Positions 45,565 through 55,216 of a DNA stretch of 64,000 nt are shown here, piece after piece. Location: the NCBI GenBank assembly GCA_002386525.1, contig DGIS01000012.1:18966-82965 (forward strand). The letters are read 5' to 3'. The notes under the pieces are model-generated. The model had not been told where the DNA came from. It saw only the letters and a program-made list of their open reading frames with translations, and searched no databases. The position numbers and the translations under genes are program-made. This DNA is from Sphingobacterium sp. UBA4616. GTDB taxonomy: Bacteria > Bacteroidota > Bacteroidia > Sphingobacteriales > Sphingobacteriaceae. Every line of letters starts with the position of its first letter. Positions within the stretch are counted from its first letter, which is position 1.

Positions 45565-46103
45565 GCACTTTCAATGTCGCTAACTCTAAATTTAATGCTT
45601 GATTCTGCTTTAAGCCTTTTGAAAATTTCCAAGGCATTAACTTGTCTGTCAAAATAGCTTTGTTCTATCCAAGTTTTAAGAAGTTCGAGCAGAGGTCTGT
45701 TAGTTTTTCGGGTGCTGCCTTTCGGCGCATTTTTCTTTTTCCATATGATGCGTGTGCCTTCTCCTTTTTCAGAATAAATGATATGGGAAAATCCTTTATA
45801 ACCATCTTCGTCAATAGCTTTGGTATGGTGTAATTGAATATTTGCATCTTTTGTTCCATTCACTATAATCTTTGAAAAAGGAAATTGGAGAAGAAAGGGG
45901 AGAAGATCTAATTGATCTTCGTTGAATCGATTCTTATCGCTTGGCTTGATAATGAAACTAAAGACATAATTATTAGGCTTGCCAAGTAGAAACGAGAGCT
46001 CATCATCGCGAATGTCTATTTCGTTTAACCGTTTTATCACTTGGCAGATAAGCCTTTGGGAAGGTTTTACGATCAAAAGATGGGAATGTATCCCAAAGGA
46101 CAA
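45561..46103 (-). CDS. Hypothetical protein, start uncertain
   Basis: A 180-codon frame that I do not recognise. Its composition is ordinary for a real protein (for example KPNNYVFSFIIKPSDKN, EGTRIIWKKKNAPKGS, WIEQSYFDRQVNALEIFKRLKAE shortened). It has no ATG: only a TTG at 46103 or internal GTG codons are available before an upstream stop at about 46125. A plus-strand frame overlaps its 5' end. It may be a gene that has lost its beginning, or use a rare start. Confidence 0.5.
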   Translation of the reverse strand: MSFGIHSHLLIVKPSQRLICQVIKRLNEIDIRDDELSFLLGKPNNYVFSFIIKPSDKNRFNEDQLDLLPFLLQFPFSKIIVNGTKDANIQLHHTKAIDEDGYKGFSHIIYSEKGEGTRIIWKKKNAPKGSTRKTNRPLLELLKTWIEQSYFDRQVNALEIFKRLKAESSIKFRVSDIESA

Positions 46104-46278
46104 GCATATTTCAGTAGCTATCTGTTATCAGAGTAGTCGGGAAGAAGTATGTGCTGCCATCCGTCAGGCAGGTGTGCTGCTATATGAATCAAAAGGGATG
46201 ATCAGCTTTTGCACGGAGGATAAACGTGATAGGGTGGCAATGCGACTATTAGATAGTAGTGACAGAAAATTTAAGTGA
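46012..46278 (+). CDS. Possible small protein upstream of the zinc-knuckle remnant
   Basis: An 88-residue frame from ATG 46012. The last 55 residues (VAICYQSSREEVCAAIRQAG, then VLLYESKGMISFCTEDKRDR) read like a genuine small protein. The first 30 overlap the opposite-strand gene and look less convincing, so the true start may be later and non-ATG. It ends 16 bases before the next plus-strand frame and could share its transcript. No family recognised. Confidence 0.35.
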   Translation: MSISFNRFITWQISLWEGFTIKRWECIPKDKHISVAICYQSSREEVCAAIRQAGVLLYESKGMISFCTEDKRDRVAMRLLDSSDRKFK

Positions 46279-46294
46279 GAAAGGAGCAAGTAAC

Positions 46295-46621
46295 ATGGGG
46301 AGCAAAAAGCAGTTTATCAATGAAGTATTCACTACTTTTGAAATAAATAGCTTGATTGAGCGACGCAAATGTCGCGCAACCGGAAAGGTGCGTTTTAATA
46401 GTAGGAGCGAAGCAAGCTTTTTTATTCATTGGTTAAAATGGCTATAAGAAGTGGCTACCGGGGAGAAATCGAAGGAAGCACCGATATGGCAGTGGGGCAG
46501 GAAAGGAAAGCAACGCTATCCGTACGGTTGCATCCACTGTGGTGAATATCATATTACGAAAGAGCATCCGCATGATTACAGGCGAAAAAAAGAAAAATAT
46601 GAACAGAAATATACTGAATAA
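46295..46621 (+). pseudogene. Small zinc-knuckle protein split by an in-frame TAA
   Basis: From ATG 46295 a frame of 108 codons continues to TAA 46619-46621, with one internal TAA at 46445-46447. The first part ends KVRFNSRSEASFFIHWLKWL. The second, in the same frame, contains RYPYGCIHCGEYHITKEHP with a CxxC and trailing His. Together they resemble the short basic phage/plasmid proteins that pair a KxxFxSxxEA helix with a C-terminal CxxC(x)nH knuckle. The simplest reading is one gene with a nonsense mutation. Alternatives are a separate 56-codon gene from GTG 46451, or a sequencing error. Confidence 0.5.
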
Positions 46622-46672
46622 TTGATGATCGCTGCTTTTTTCAAATTTATTTTTCAAACATAGAATATTTTG

Positions 46673-46680
46673 TACATTTG
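46673..46680 (+). promoter_or_regulatory. Possible -7 element for the 86-residue membrane protein
   Basis: TACATTTG, an exact TAnnTTTG match 23 bases before the ATG; no TTG at -33. Confidence 0.4.
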
Positions 46681-46703
46681 TATCGAATAAAATCGAAATT
46701 GAA

Positions 46704-46964
46704 ATGGCAGAAACTGTACAACCAAGAGGTCCAAAGACAACTGATAATAATGCGAATCAAACACATTACTACAAAACATTGGTAGTAGCGATCGCTTTAG
46801 GTTTAATAGGTACATTTATCCGTTTTGTACCGGATGTTTGTACGTCTATGGGTCAACAAACATTTTTGTTTTCCGCGATAGCTAACATCTCCATGATCGT
46901 AGGCGCACTTATCGCTTTCAAAACCGTGTTCGGAATTTTGGGATTTGGAAAAAACCGTGACTAA
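46704..46964 (+). CDS. Small two-helix membrane protein, unknown function
   Basis: An 86-residue protein with a polar N-terminus (about 1-22), two hydrophobic segments (about 25-41 and 56-79) and a short basic tail. One Cys lies between the helices (VPDVCTSMG). It has its own -7 element and a strong terminator, so it is expressed as a single-gene unit. I recognise no family. Confidence 0.75.
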   Translation: MAETVQPRGPKTTDNNANQTHYYKTLVVAIALGLIGTFIRFVPDVCTSMGQQTFLFSAIANISMIVGALIAFKTVFGILGFGKNRD

Positions 46965-46986
46965 TTACTACTCAGCGAAGATATCT

Positions 46987-47014
46987 AAAGCCTCAGTTTA
47001 CTGAGGCTTTTTTT
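46987..47014 (+). terminator. Terminator after the 86-residue membrane protein
   Basis: AAAGCCTCAG-TTTA-CTGAGGCTTT, a 10-bp perfect stem followed by more T. Confidence 0.9.
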
Positions 47015-47084
47015 GTGACGTATAAAGCGAATGATCTAGGACGTTAACAATACAGGTGGATTGTCAAATACAAATATCATATAT

Positions 47085-47116
47085 AAAAAAAGCCTTCCAA
47101 TTGGAAGGCTTTTTTT
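47085..47116. terminator. Palindromic bidirectional terminator
   Basis: A 32-base perfect palindrome, A7-GCCTTCCAA and its complement, with the A and T tracts outside a GC-containing stem. It mainly serves the minus-strand membrane-protein gene ending at 47137. Confidence 0.88.
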
Positions 47117-47136
47117 ATATCGTGTGTCGCGTGCTA

Positions 47137-47550
47137 TTAAGCGAAAAGTGACCAAGTCGACCAAGGAATACGAGCAAGCATCAAGATTAAACCGATGATG
47201 AAGAAAATCAAAACGGTTTGATTTGCTTTTTTTGCATTTTCAATCTTTTTAGCTTTAGAATAACCAATGGTGATCAATACAATAGCAATAATCATGGTCA
47301 ACGGGTGTTCGATGATTTTAAATCGTAACGAAGGATCTTTCATTACAGCACCAGAGATCATCGAAGGGTACTTTAAATAAAAGAATAAAATCAATCCCAC
47401 CACTAATTGAATATGCGATGCGATGAAACCCAATAAAGCAATTTTACGGTTGTACGGTTTGTTGCCTAGATAGTTTGATAGGGTGATCACGATCGATATC
47501 ACCAGGGCTAGCAATAAGACAATTGCTATAGTCGAGTGTAAATGTAACAT
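47137..47550 (-). CDS. Conserved-looking four-helix membrane protein
   Basis: A 137-residue protein with four hydrophobic segments (about 7-27, 38-59, 83-101, 112-132). Features are a His near the start (LHLHST), HIQLVVG in helix 2 and EHPLTM before helix 3; spaced His residues could hold haem, but this is only suggestive. I do not assign a function. A TATCTTTG box lies upstream on its strand (47583-47590). Confidence 0.78.
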   Translation of the reverse strand: MLHLHSTIAIVLLLALVISIVITLSNYLGNKPYNRKIALLGFIASHIQLVVGLILFFYLKYPSMISGAVMKDPSLRFKIIEHPLTMIIAIVLITIGYSKAKKIENAKKANQTVLIFFIIGLILMLARIPWSTWSLFA

Positions 47551-47582
47551 AAAAGCTCTCTTTTAATTATTTCCTAAGTTAG

Positions 47583-47590
47583 CAAAGATA
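47583..47590 (-). promoter_or_regulatory. Possible -7 element for the four-helix membrane protein
   Basis: TATCTTTG on the minus strand, an exact TAnnTTTG match 33 bases before the ATG; no clear -33 TTG. Confidence 0.4.
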
Positions 47591-47618
47591 AAAATATATT
47601 GAATGTATTTGTTAAAAA

Positions 47619-48233
47619 TCATTGTTCCAACAGAAATACCTCCGCAATTGGATGGAATAGGTACATACGCTTGCTGGCCAATTCCATGCATTTATAACGT
47701 TTCCTTATCTTTTCAATACGCTGAAATGAACGCCCATTTTTTAATTTAAAGAAGTGCCCATCCTCTAAGGATTCTACCGTAAGGGCGCTGCTTTTGACGG
47801 TGTCATATAACTTTAAGGTACGAAACAGGTGGAGGTCGGTGCAGCTCGATGCTGCCGGGTTTTCCATATAGCAGTGAATAGCCTGGCTGATGTCGGTTGG
47901 GAAAATATTCAGTTCAAGAAATGGTCTCATTAGTTCCTTAAAATTATTTTTCCACTCCGTACCGTGTGGCTTGACACGATGCTGATGTTTATTCCACGTT
48001 TGTAAATGTGCAAATTCGTGAATCGTCGTAATCAAAAATGAATAAGAGTTTAAGTCATGGTTAACCGAGATACGGTGCGGGCTTCCTCTATACGGAGCGC
48101 GGTAATCTCCTAGCTTGGTACTCCTGGAACGAGAGATCTTAAATAAACACTGCGTATGATTAATCCACTTGGATATGATTGGAGCTGCTTCTTCGGGCAT
48201 GTATTTTCTTAGTGTAGCACTATAATCTTGCAT
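47619..48233 (-). CDS. SprT-like zinc metalloprotein
   Basis: A 204-residue protein with an SprT-type core. H72-E73-FA-H76 (TTIHEFAHLQTW) gives the HExxH zinc site, followed by the downstream KPHGTEWKNNFKELM block typical of SprT. The remaining ligand and the C-terminal zinc ribbon of classical SprT are not obvious; only RYKCMELASKRMYLFHP is present near the end. SprT-like proteins include DNA-protein crosslink proteases in eukaryotes; bacterial roles are poorly defined. Cytosolic. Confidence 0.87.
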   Translation of the reverse strand: MQDYSATLRKYMPEEAAPIISKWINHTQCLFKISRSRSTKLGDYRAPYRGSPHRISVNHDLNSYSFLITTIHEFAHLQTWNKHQHRVKPHGTEWKNNFKELMRPFLELNIFPTDISQAIHCYMENPAASSCTDLHLFRTLKLYDTVKSSALTVESLEDGHFFKLKNGRSFQRIEKIRKRYKCMELASKRMYLFHPIAEVFLLEQ

Positions 48234-48533
48234 GACATAAAAATAGGAATTTATTCATGTTAATAAAGCGCCATGTCGACATTCTTTTGTCAAAAATAGA
48301 ATTGATTTACTAAAAAAAGTAGTTTTAAATTTGGAAAAATGATATTATTTTTAGTATTTAGTATTTGTAAATGTTACGTGCGGATATGTCAATAGATCAG
48401 AGGAGCTATGTTTTTAATAAAATGTATTGAAATCGTCTGATTTTTAGGTAAATTACCTGTAGAAAAAGTCATGTAACATGCAAAATGATGAGGAAAGGTA
48501 TTTCCTCCAAACTGTAATAAGACCTTTAAAAAT
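48234..48533. other. Divergent intergenic region, sprT-like / recN
   Basis: Exactly 300 bases with no gene. On the minus strand TATTTTTG (48291-48298) could be a -7 box for the SprT-like gene. A small hairpin GAGGAAA-GGTA-TTTCCTC (48490-48507) lies in the presumed recN leader. No LexA-like operator was recognised. Confidence 0.4.
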
Positions 48534-50195
48534 ATGCTGGATACCTTACATATTAAAAATTATGCGCTTATAAACGAGTTGGAAATCCAGTTCGATAAAG
48601 GTTTGAATATGATTACCGGGGAGACTGGGGCTGGTAAATCCATTATTATGGGAGCCCTATCGTTAATTTTAGGAAATAGAGTAGAGGGAAAGTACTTTTT
48701 CGATCCAACGAAGAAGTGTGTGATTGAGGGAGAATTTAAAATAGGTTCTTACAAATTACTCAATTTTTTCGAAGAAAATGACCTAGACTATGCAGATCAT
48801 ACCATTATTCGAAGAGAAATCACTCCAGATGGTAAATCCCGAGCATTTATTAATGATTCTCCCGTTACCCTAACTATTCTCAAGCAGTTGGGTGAACAAT
48901 TGATCGATGTACATTCTCAACATGCAACATTGCAGATCAATACAGAACAGTTCCAATTTTTAGTGGTCGACAGTGTCGCGGGCACATTTGCATTAAAGCA
49001 AGATTATCGAGATAGTTTCTTTGCTTATAAGAAAGCCAAAAAGGAACTCGAAGAATTTAAGGAGCTGGTAAAAAAGGCTGCATTAGAACAAGATTATTTT
49101 CAGTTCCAATTTGATGAACTTGATGCAGCGCAATTGGTGTCAGATGAACAGGGGCAGCTCGAAATACAACAGCGCCAATTAGAAAATGCAGAAGATATTA
49201 AGCGCGCGCTAACCGGTGCATCGCAGCTATTGGAAAATGATGATACGGCTGTTTTAAGCCGTTTGAAGGACGCTATGAACCAAGTGGAAGGTATCACTTC
49301 ATTTCTTCCTGAAACAGCAGATTTGGCTGCGCGGTTAAAGAGCGCATGGATTGAGCTCAAGGACGTTGCCGCAGAGTTAAGTGCGCTTGAAGAAGAGACA
49401 CAAATTGACGAGGGTACTTTGTTGGAAATTAATGAGCGCCTGAGCTTACTTTACTCATTACAGAAGAAGCATCATGTGGACTCCGTTGAGGAGCTTATTC
49501 GACTGAGGGATGAGCTTGACTCCAAGTTGATGGCCATAAATTCTTCCGATGAGCAATTGGAGCGGCTGGAAAAAGAGGTAGTCGTTAAATTGAACATTGC
49601 TCAGAAAAATGCTAGGGAACTATCAGTAAGCAGGAGCAAAGTGTTGGCGTTAATCGCAAAAGAAGTGCAAGCTACCTTAGCAAATGTCGGAATGCCCAAT
49701 GCACGTCTTCAAATTAATTTAGAGCCCTTAAAGGAAGGAGAGATGAGGGAATCCGGAATGGATGCTATCCAATTTTTGTTCTCTGCCAATAAAGGGCAGG
49801 AAATGCAATTCATCCATAAGGTGGCCTCTGGAGGTGAGCTTTCACGGGTGATGTTAGCCATAAAATCATTAGTTGCCAAAACTTCTGCCTTGCCGACTAT
49901 TATTTTTGATGAAATCGATACCGGAATCTCTGGTGAGGTGGCGTTGCGTGTTGGTGAAGTAATGGAAAGTTTAGCGGAGAATATGCAGGTCATTGCTATT
50001 TCTCATTTACCCCAGATTGCCGCTAAAGGTGCTGCCCATTATAAAGTGTACAAAGAGGATAAAGCCAATCGGACAATATCCAACATTATTCGATTGAACA
50101 CTGCAGGTAGGGTTGCTGAAATAGCGCAGATGCTCAGCGGAGCCAATCCAACGGATGCTGCGCTGGAACATGCGGAGTTGTTGTTGAAGGGGTAA
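48534..50195 (+). CDS. recN: DNA repair protein RecN
   Basis: A 553-residue SMC-like ATPase for double-strand-break repair. Walker A GETGAGKS (29-36), a long coiled-coil middle (about 150-370), the signature ASGGELSRVMLAIK and Walker B IIFDEIDTGISG, then VIAISHLPQIAAKG. Length is usual for the family. It has its own strong terminator. Confidence 0.97.
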   Translation: MLDTLHIKNYALINELEIQFDKGLNMITGETGAGKSIIMGALSLILGNRVEGKYFFDPTKKCVIEGEFKIGSYKLLNFFEENDLDYADHTIIRREITPDGKSRAFINDSPVTLTILKQLGEQLIDVHSQHATLQINTEQFQFLVVDSVAGTFALKQDYRDSFFAYKKAKKELEEFKELVKKAALEQDYFQFQFDELDAAQLVSDEQGQLEIQQRQLENAEDIKRALTGASQLLENDDTAVLSRLKDAMNQVEGITSFLPETADLAARLKSAWIELKDVAAELSALEEETQIDEGTLLEINERLSLLYSLQKKHHVDSVEELIRLRDELDSKLMAINSSDEQLERLEKEVVVKLNIAQKNARELSVSRSKVLALIAKEVQATLANVGMPNARLQINLEPLKEGEMRESGMDAIQFLFSANKGQEMQFIHKVASGGELSRVMLAIKSLVAKTSALPTIIFDEIDTGISGEVALRVGEVMESLAENMQVIAISHLPQIAAKGAAHYKVYKEDKANRTISNIIRLNTAGRVAEIAQMLSGANPTDAALEHAELLLKG

Positions 50196-50203
50196 TGAAA
50201 TAC

Positions 50204-50250
50204 AACAATGCCTCAAAAAGAATTTAACTATTGAGGCATTGTTATTTTTA
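50204..50250. terminator. Terminator after recN
   Basis: AACAATGCCTCAA and TTGAGGCATTGTT form a 13-bp perfect stem with a 14-base loop, followed by a T-rich tract. The A-rich flank on the other side is weaker, so it mainly serves recN. Confidence 0.85.
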
Positions 50251-50259
50251 TATTTTTTA

Positions 50260-50676
50260 CTAGTTTCCGATAGTAGCGTCAGTTAGAACGACCTTAACAA
50301 TCATGTTGTCAGGTGCGGCCGGTGTGCCACTTACGTCATTAGCGTAAATACGTACTACGCCAATGGAGTAGTTGTATGAAAACTGGTATCCATAGAGTTC
50401 TGATGGGATTGCTTCATACCGATCAGGTGTAGCATCCACATTGATGGCCACACTTACGTGACCGTCTTCATAATAACGTTTATCAAGATCTGAGATCTGG
50501 ATGTCTTTTCTATAAGTGTTATTGCCTTCTTTCACCCACTCTGTCGATTTTACAGGAAACACATAACTTGTGCCGTCTAAAACGTTCACTTCCTGTGTGA
50601 TATACTCCTTCTTACAAGAAGAAAATGAAACCAAAGCTGCGGTTCCAAGTAATGCTGCGAATAAAAGTCTTTTCAT
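50260..50676 (-). CDS. Small putative lipoprotein
   Basis: A 138-residue protein with a lipobox (VSFSSC, lipid Cys21) followed by KKEY. The mature part looks beta-rich (for example GYQFSYNYSIGVVRIYAND). I recognise no domain. It is convergent with recN and appears monocistronic. Confidence 0.78.
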   Translation of the reverse strand: MKRLLFAALLGTAALVSFSSCKKEYITQEVNVLDGTSYVFPVKSTEWVKEGNNTYRKDIQISDLDKRYYEDGHVSVAINVDATPDRYEAIPSELYGYQFSYNYSIGVVRIYANDVSGTPAAPDNMIVKVVLTDATIGN

Positions 50677-50756
50677 ATTGTGTGTGTTATTTGTGAGATT
50701 TTTTATTATATGACGATAAAATAGTTCGAAAGTTTAACGTCAACTTTGTTTATAAC

Positions 50757-50784
50757 AAAAAATGCACCATAAAGGTGCATTTTT
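50757..50784. terminator. Terminator after clpC
   Basis: AAAAATGCACC-ATAAA-GGTGCATTTTT hairpin. Read on the minus strand it ends in a U-run just after the clpC stop. Confidence 0.85.
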
Positions 50785-50813
50785 ATAAAATTATTTTTAG
50801 ATACGACTATAGC

Positions 50814-53339
50814 TTACTTCTCAGCAGTATCTTTTGAAGACTTAGAATCTGAACTAGATACCTCAATATCTTTCGTTTCAGGATTAATGCTCACCGTCAA
50901 CACCGAACCAGTTTGTACAGTTCCTTTTAGGATTTCTTCCGCAATCGGATCTTCCAAATACTTTTGTATTGCCCGTTTTAATGGACGTGCTCCGAAATTA
51001 CTGTCATAACCTTTATCCGCAATGAAATCTTTTGCTTCATCCGTCAAATTGATGGTATAACCCAAATCTGCGATACGCTTGAATAATGACTTCAATTCAA
51101 TATCGATGATTTTGAAGATATTTTCCTTCGTCAATGAGTTAAATACAATCACATCATCAATACGGTTCAAGAATTCTGGAGCAAAGGCTCTTTTTAGAGC
51201 TGTTTCAATTACTCCACGAGAATGTGCATCCGACTGTTGTGACTTTGCAGCAGTAGTGAAACCCACACCTTGACCAAATTCCTTCAATTGGCGTGCACCA
51301 ATATTAGACGTCATAATAATAATGGTATTTCGAAAGTCCACTTTGCGGCCTAAGCTGTCGGTTAATTGGCCTTCGTCCAATACCTGTAACAAAAGGTTAA
51401 AAACATCGGGGTGCGCTTTCTCAATCTCATCCAGTAAGACGACTGCATAAGGTTTACGACGTACCTTTTCCGTTAATTGTCCGCCTTCTTCATATCCAAC
51501 ATATCCTGGAGGCGCTCCAACTAAGCGGGAGACTGCAAATTTCTCCATGTATTCACTCATGTCGATTTGAATAAGCGCATCTTCCGTATCGAACATAAAG
51601 CGGGCTAATTCTTTAGCCAATTCTGTTTTACCAACACCAGTAGGACCTAAGAAGATAAAGGAGCCAATTGGTTTTTTAGGATCTTTCAAGCCTGCACGTG
51701 TACGTTGGATTGCTTTCACCAATTTTCCTACAGCATCATCCTGACCAATAATTCTTCCCTTCATCAACTCCGCCATATTCAACAGTTTTTGGCTGTCAGA
51801 CTGACTAACACGTTGCACAGGGATACCGGTCATCATCGCCACCACTTCAGCAACATTTTCCTCTGAAACAGTATAGCGTTTAGATTTAGTCTCTTCTTCC
51901 CAAGCTATTTTCTCTTTCTCGAGCTCTTCAATCAATTTCTTCTCTGTATCACGCAGCTTCGCAGCCTCCTCGTATTTTTGACTCCGAACAACCTTGTTTT
52001 TCTCTAGTTTTACCTCTTCGATTTTATTCTCGATGTCGATAATAGATTGTGGGACATGTATGTTGTTCAAATGCACACGAGAGCCAGCTTCGTCTAAAGC
52101 ATCGATTGCCTTGTCTGGTAAAAACCTATCCGTAATATAACGGGTTGTTAACGATACACAGGCTTCAATAGCTTCGGGCGTGTAAGTCACATTGTGGTGA
52201 TCTTCATATTTCTCTTTGATACGGTTCAATATCTCAACCGTTTCGTCATGTGTAGCCGGCTCAATGGTTACGCGTTGGAAACGACGGTCCAAAGCACCAT
52301 CTTTTTCAATGTATTGACGGTATTCGTCTAATGTTGTTGCACCGATACATTGAATTTCGCCTCTTGCCAAAGCCGGTTTGAACATGTTGGAAGCATCTAA
52401 CGATCCTGAAGCTCCACCTGCACCTACTATCGTGTGAATCTCATCGATAAATAAAATGACATCCGGTGATTTTTCCAGTTCGTTCATGACCGCTTTCATA
52501 CGCTCTTCAAACTGACCACGATATTTTGTGCCAGCAACCAAGGATGCGAGATCCAATGTGACGACCCGCTTGTTGAATAATACACGTGATACCTTTCGTT
52601 GAACGATCCGAAGAGCAAGACCTTCCGCAATCGCCGATTTACCTACGCCGGGTTCACCGATCAATAGGGGATTGTTCTTTTTGCGTCGGGATAAAATTTG
52701 AGAAACACGCTCAATTTCTTTTTCGCGACCTACAATAGGATCTAATTTACCCTCTTCGGCAGCTTTGGTCAAGTCGCGGCCAAAGTTGTCCAATACTGGA
52801 GTTTTAGATTTGATATCCGAAACCTTTTTAGGTTGGACATACTGATCATCCTCAGCAAAATCATCATCGCCTGTAGGAGAGCCCGGAGCCTCATCCTTAA
52901 TGGTGGTTCTATTTTGCTCCACTTCAGATTTGAAGATGTCGTAAGTCACATTGTATTGTTGTAAAATCTGAGAAGCGATATTATCTTCATCTCGTAAGAT
53001 AGCCAATAATAGGTGCTCCGTTCCGATGATATCCGATTTGAATATTTTAGCCTCCAAATAAGTAATCTTCAAAACTTTTTCAGCCTGTTTTGTTAATGGC
53101 ATGTTGCCAATAGGAGCGCGTGAAACTGATGCTCCCTTCACTGCGTCTTCCACAGATTGACGTAGTGCTGTCGTGTCAATGCCTATGTTTTTAAGGATTT
53201 TTATCGCCATTCCATCGCCTTCACGAATTAAACCGAGCAATAAATGCTCTGTTCCTATATAATCGTGACGCAATCTCAAAGCTTCCTCTCTACTGTACGA
53301 TATGACATCCTTTACGCGCGGTGAAAATTTTGCTTCCAT
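50814..53339 (-). CDS. clpC: ATP-dependent Clp protease ATP-binding subunit ClpC
   Basis: An 841-residue Hsp100 unfoldase. Two Clp_N repeats (about 1-145), AAA1 with Walker [10 protein letters not shown] (about 227), a UVR-like middle segment ([15 protein letters not shown]) that marks ClpC rather than ClpB, AAA2 with GPTGVGKTE (about 564), and the D2-small domain. The ClpP-binding loop likely lies in the VGFTT region. It works with ClpP in regulated proteolysis. A near-consensus -7 box TACATTTA (53372-53379, minus) is upstream. Confidence 0.96.
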   Translation of the reverse strand: MEAKFSPRVKDVISYSREEALRLRHDYIGTEHLLLGLIREGDGMAIKILKNIGIDTTALRQSVEDAVKGASVSRAPIGNMPLTKQAEKVLKITYLEAKIFKSDIIGTEHLLLAILRDEDNIASQILQQYNVTYDIFKSEVEQNRTTIKDEAPGSPTGDDDFAEDDQYVQPKKVSDIKSKTPVLDNFGRDLTKAAEEGKLDPIVGREKEIERVSQILSRRKKNNPLLIGEPGVGKSAIAEGLALRIVQRKVSRVLFNKRVVTLDLASLVAGTKYRGQFEERMKAVMNELEKSPDVILFIDEIHTIVGAGGASGSLDASNMFKPALARGEIQCIGATTLDEYRQYIEKDGALDRRFQRVTIEPATHDETVEILNRIKEKYEDHHNVTYTPEAIEACVSLTTRYITDRFLPDKAIDALDEAGSRVHLNNIHVPQSIIDIENKIEEVKLEKNKVVRSQKYEEAAKLRDTEKKLIEELEKEKIAWEEETKSKRYTVSEENVAEVVAMMTGIPVQRVSQSDSQKLLNMAELMKGRIIGQDDAVGKLVKAIQRTRAGLKDPKKPIGSFIFLGPTGVGKTELAKELARFMFDTEDALIQIDMSEYMEKFAVSRLVGAPPGYVGYEEGGQLTEKVRRKPYAVVLLDEIEKAHPDVFNLLLQVLDEGQLTDSLGRKVDFRNTIIIMTSNIGARQLKEFGQGVGFTTAAKSQQSDAHSRGVIETALKRAFAPEFLNRIDDVIVFNSLTKENIFKIIDIELKSLFKRIADLGYTINLTDEAKDFIADKGYDSNFGARPLKRAIQKYLEDPIAEEILKGTVQTGSVLTVSINPETKDIEVSSSDSKSSKDTAEK

Positions 53340-53475
53340 TGAATACCTTTCTGTTTTATATTAAGGATATATAAATGTAGTAAATTCTGCATTTTAAACC
53401 TTAAATTTATTTTAAATAATGTCATCAACAATTAAGCCATGACCGTTATACGTCCAAAATGTCAGTATAAAAGAT

Positions 53476-53483
53476 TACATTTG
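53476..53483 (+). promoter_or_regulatory. Possible -7 element for ettA
   Basis: TACATTTG, an exact TAnnTTTG match 41 bases before the ettA ATG; no -33 TTG at the usual distance. Confidence 0.4.
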
Positions 53484-53524
53484 TATGTTAATATAACAAG
53501 AGTTTTCGAATTTTTTTAAATTTT

Positions 53525-55207
53525 ATGTCAGACGAGAAGATCATTTTTTCGATGGCGGGTGTCAACAAAATCTATCCGCCTCAAAAACAAGTGTTAAAAA
53601 ATATCTATTTATCTTTTTTCTATGGTGCCAAGATTGGCGTGATTGGTTTGAACGGATCAGGTAAATCTTCCCTATTGAAAATAATCGCTGGATTGGATAA
53701 ATCTTATCAAGGCGAGGTGGTATTCTCCCCGGGGTATTCTGTGGGTTATTTGGCACAAGAGCCGCAATTGGATCTGGAAAAAACTGTGCTTGAAGTGGTA
53801 CAGGAAGGTGTTGCCGAAATTACAGCAATATTACAAGAATACGAAGATATCAATGAGAAATTTGGCCTACCAGAGGTGTATGAAAATGCCGATGAGATGG
53901 ACAGGTTATTGACGAGACAAGGAGAACTTCAAGATAAAATTGATGCCACCAACGCTTGGGAAATTGATTCAAAATTGGAAAGAGCTATGGATGCCTTACG
54001 TTGTCCTGAACCCGATGCGAAGATTGTCAATTTGTCAGGTGGTGAACGTAGACGTGTAGCATTATGTCGTTTATTGTTGCAGGAACCGGATGTGCTGTTA
54101 CTGGACGAGCCGACCAACCACTTGGATGCGGAATCAATCGATTGGTTAGAACAACACTTAAAACAATATAAAGGAACTGTTATTGCCGTTACCCACGACC
54201 GCTATTTCTTGGATAATGTTGCCGGATGGATCCTTGAATTGGATCGTGGCGAAGGAATTCCTTGGAAAGGAAATTATTCTTCTTGGCTAGATCAAAAAGC
54301 AAAACGTCTGGCGCAGGAGGAAAAACAAGAAACAAAACGGCAAAAAACGCTCGAACGTGAGCTTGAATGGGTTCGTATGGCACCAAAAGCTCGTCATGCC
54401 AAATCAAAAGCTAGATTGCATAACTATGAAAAATTAGCCTCCGAAGAGACCAAAGAACGTGAAGAAAAATTGGAATTGTTTATTCCTCCAGGACCACGTC
54501 TGGGTAACTCGGTCATTGAGGCAACGAATATCTCTAAAGCTTATGGGGATCGTATTTTATTTGAAAATTTAAGTTTTATGTTGCCGCCCGCGGGTATTGT
54601 TGGGATTATTGGACCAAATGGAGCGGGTAAAACGACCTTGTTCCGCCTCATTACAGGACAGGAAACGCCAGATACGGGGTCTTTCAAGGTGGGAGAAACA
54701 GTGAAATTGGGCTATGTGGACCAAATGCACCACGACCTCGACCCTGAAAAATCAGTTTGGGAAAATATTACAGGAGGCAGCGACAATATGATGTTGGGTA
54801 ACCGCCCCGTGAATTCGAGAGCTTATGTTTCGAAATTTAATTTTAATGGCGCTGATCAGCAGAAGAAAGTAGGTGTGCTCTCTGGTGGGGAAAGGAATCG
54901 TGTACATTTGGCGATCACATTAAAAGAAGGATCCAATGTACTCTTGCTCGATGAGCCTACGAACGATATCGATGTGAATACACTGCGTGCCTTAGAGGAA
55001 GGATTAGAGAACTTTGGCGGGTGTGCGGTAGTGATTTCACACGATAGATGGTTTCTGGATCGGATTTGTACTCATATTCTCGCTTTTGAAGGTGATTCAC
55101 AGGTATATTTCTTTGAGGGTAACTACACCGAGTATGAAGAAAATCGGAAAAAACGTATTGGTGACGTGACACCACACCGCATTAAATACAAAAAACTGGT
55201 AAAGTAA
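53525..55207 (+). CDS. ettA: ABC-F translation factor EttA
   Basis: A 560-residue ABC-F protein with two ATPase domains. First domain: GLNGSGKSS, NLSGGERRRVALC, LLLDEPTNHLD. Second domain: GPNGAGKTT, VLSGGERNRVHLA, LLLDEPTNDID. Between them is the arm/linker with EWVRMAPKARHAKSKARL, characteristic of EttA, which gates the ribosome exit site according to ATP/ADP. The kinase gene follows after only 9 bases and may be co-transcribed. Confidence 0.95.
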   Translation: MSDEKIIFSMAGVNKIYPPQKQVLKNIYLSFFYGAKIGVIGLNGSGKSSLLKIIAGLDKSYQGEVVFSPGYSVGYLAQEPQLDLEKTVLEVVQEGVAEITAILQEYEDINEKFGLPEVYENADEMDRLLTRQGELQDKIDATNAWEIDSKLERAMDALRCPEPDAKIVNLSGGERRRVALCRLLLQEPDVLLLDEPTNHLDAESIDWLEQHLKQYKGTVIAVTHDRYFLDNVAGWILELDRGEGIPWKGNYSSWLDQKAKRLAQEEKQETKRQKTLERELEWVRMAPKARHAKSKARLHNYEKLASEETKEREEKLELFIPPGPRLGNSVIEATNISKAYGDRILFENLSFMLPPAGIVGIIGPNGAGKTTLFRLITGQETPDTGSFKVGETVKLGYVDQMHHDLDPEKSVWENITGGSDNMMLGNRPVNSRAYVSKFNFNGADQQKKVGVLSGGERNRVHLAITLKEGSNVLLLDEPTNDIDVNTLRALEEGLENFGGCAVVISHDRWFLDRICTHILAFEGDSQVYFFEGNYTEYEENRKKRIGDVTPHRIKYKKLVK

Positions 55208-55216
55208 TATAAAATC

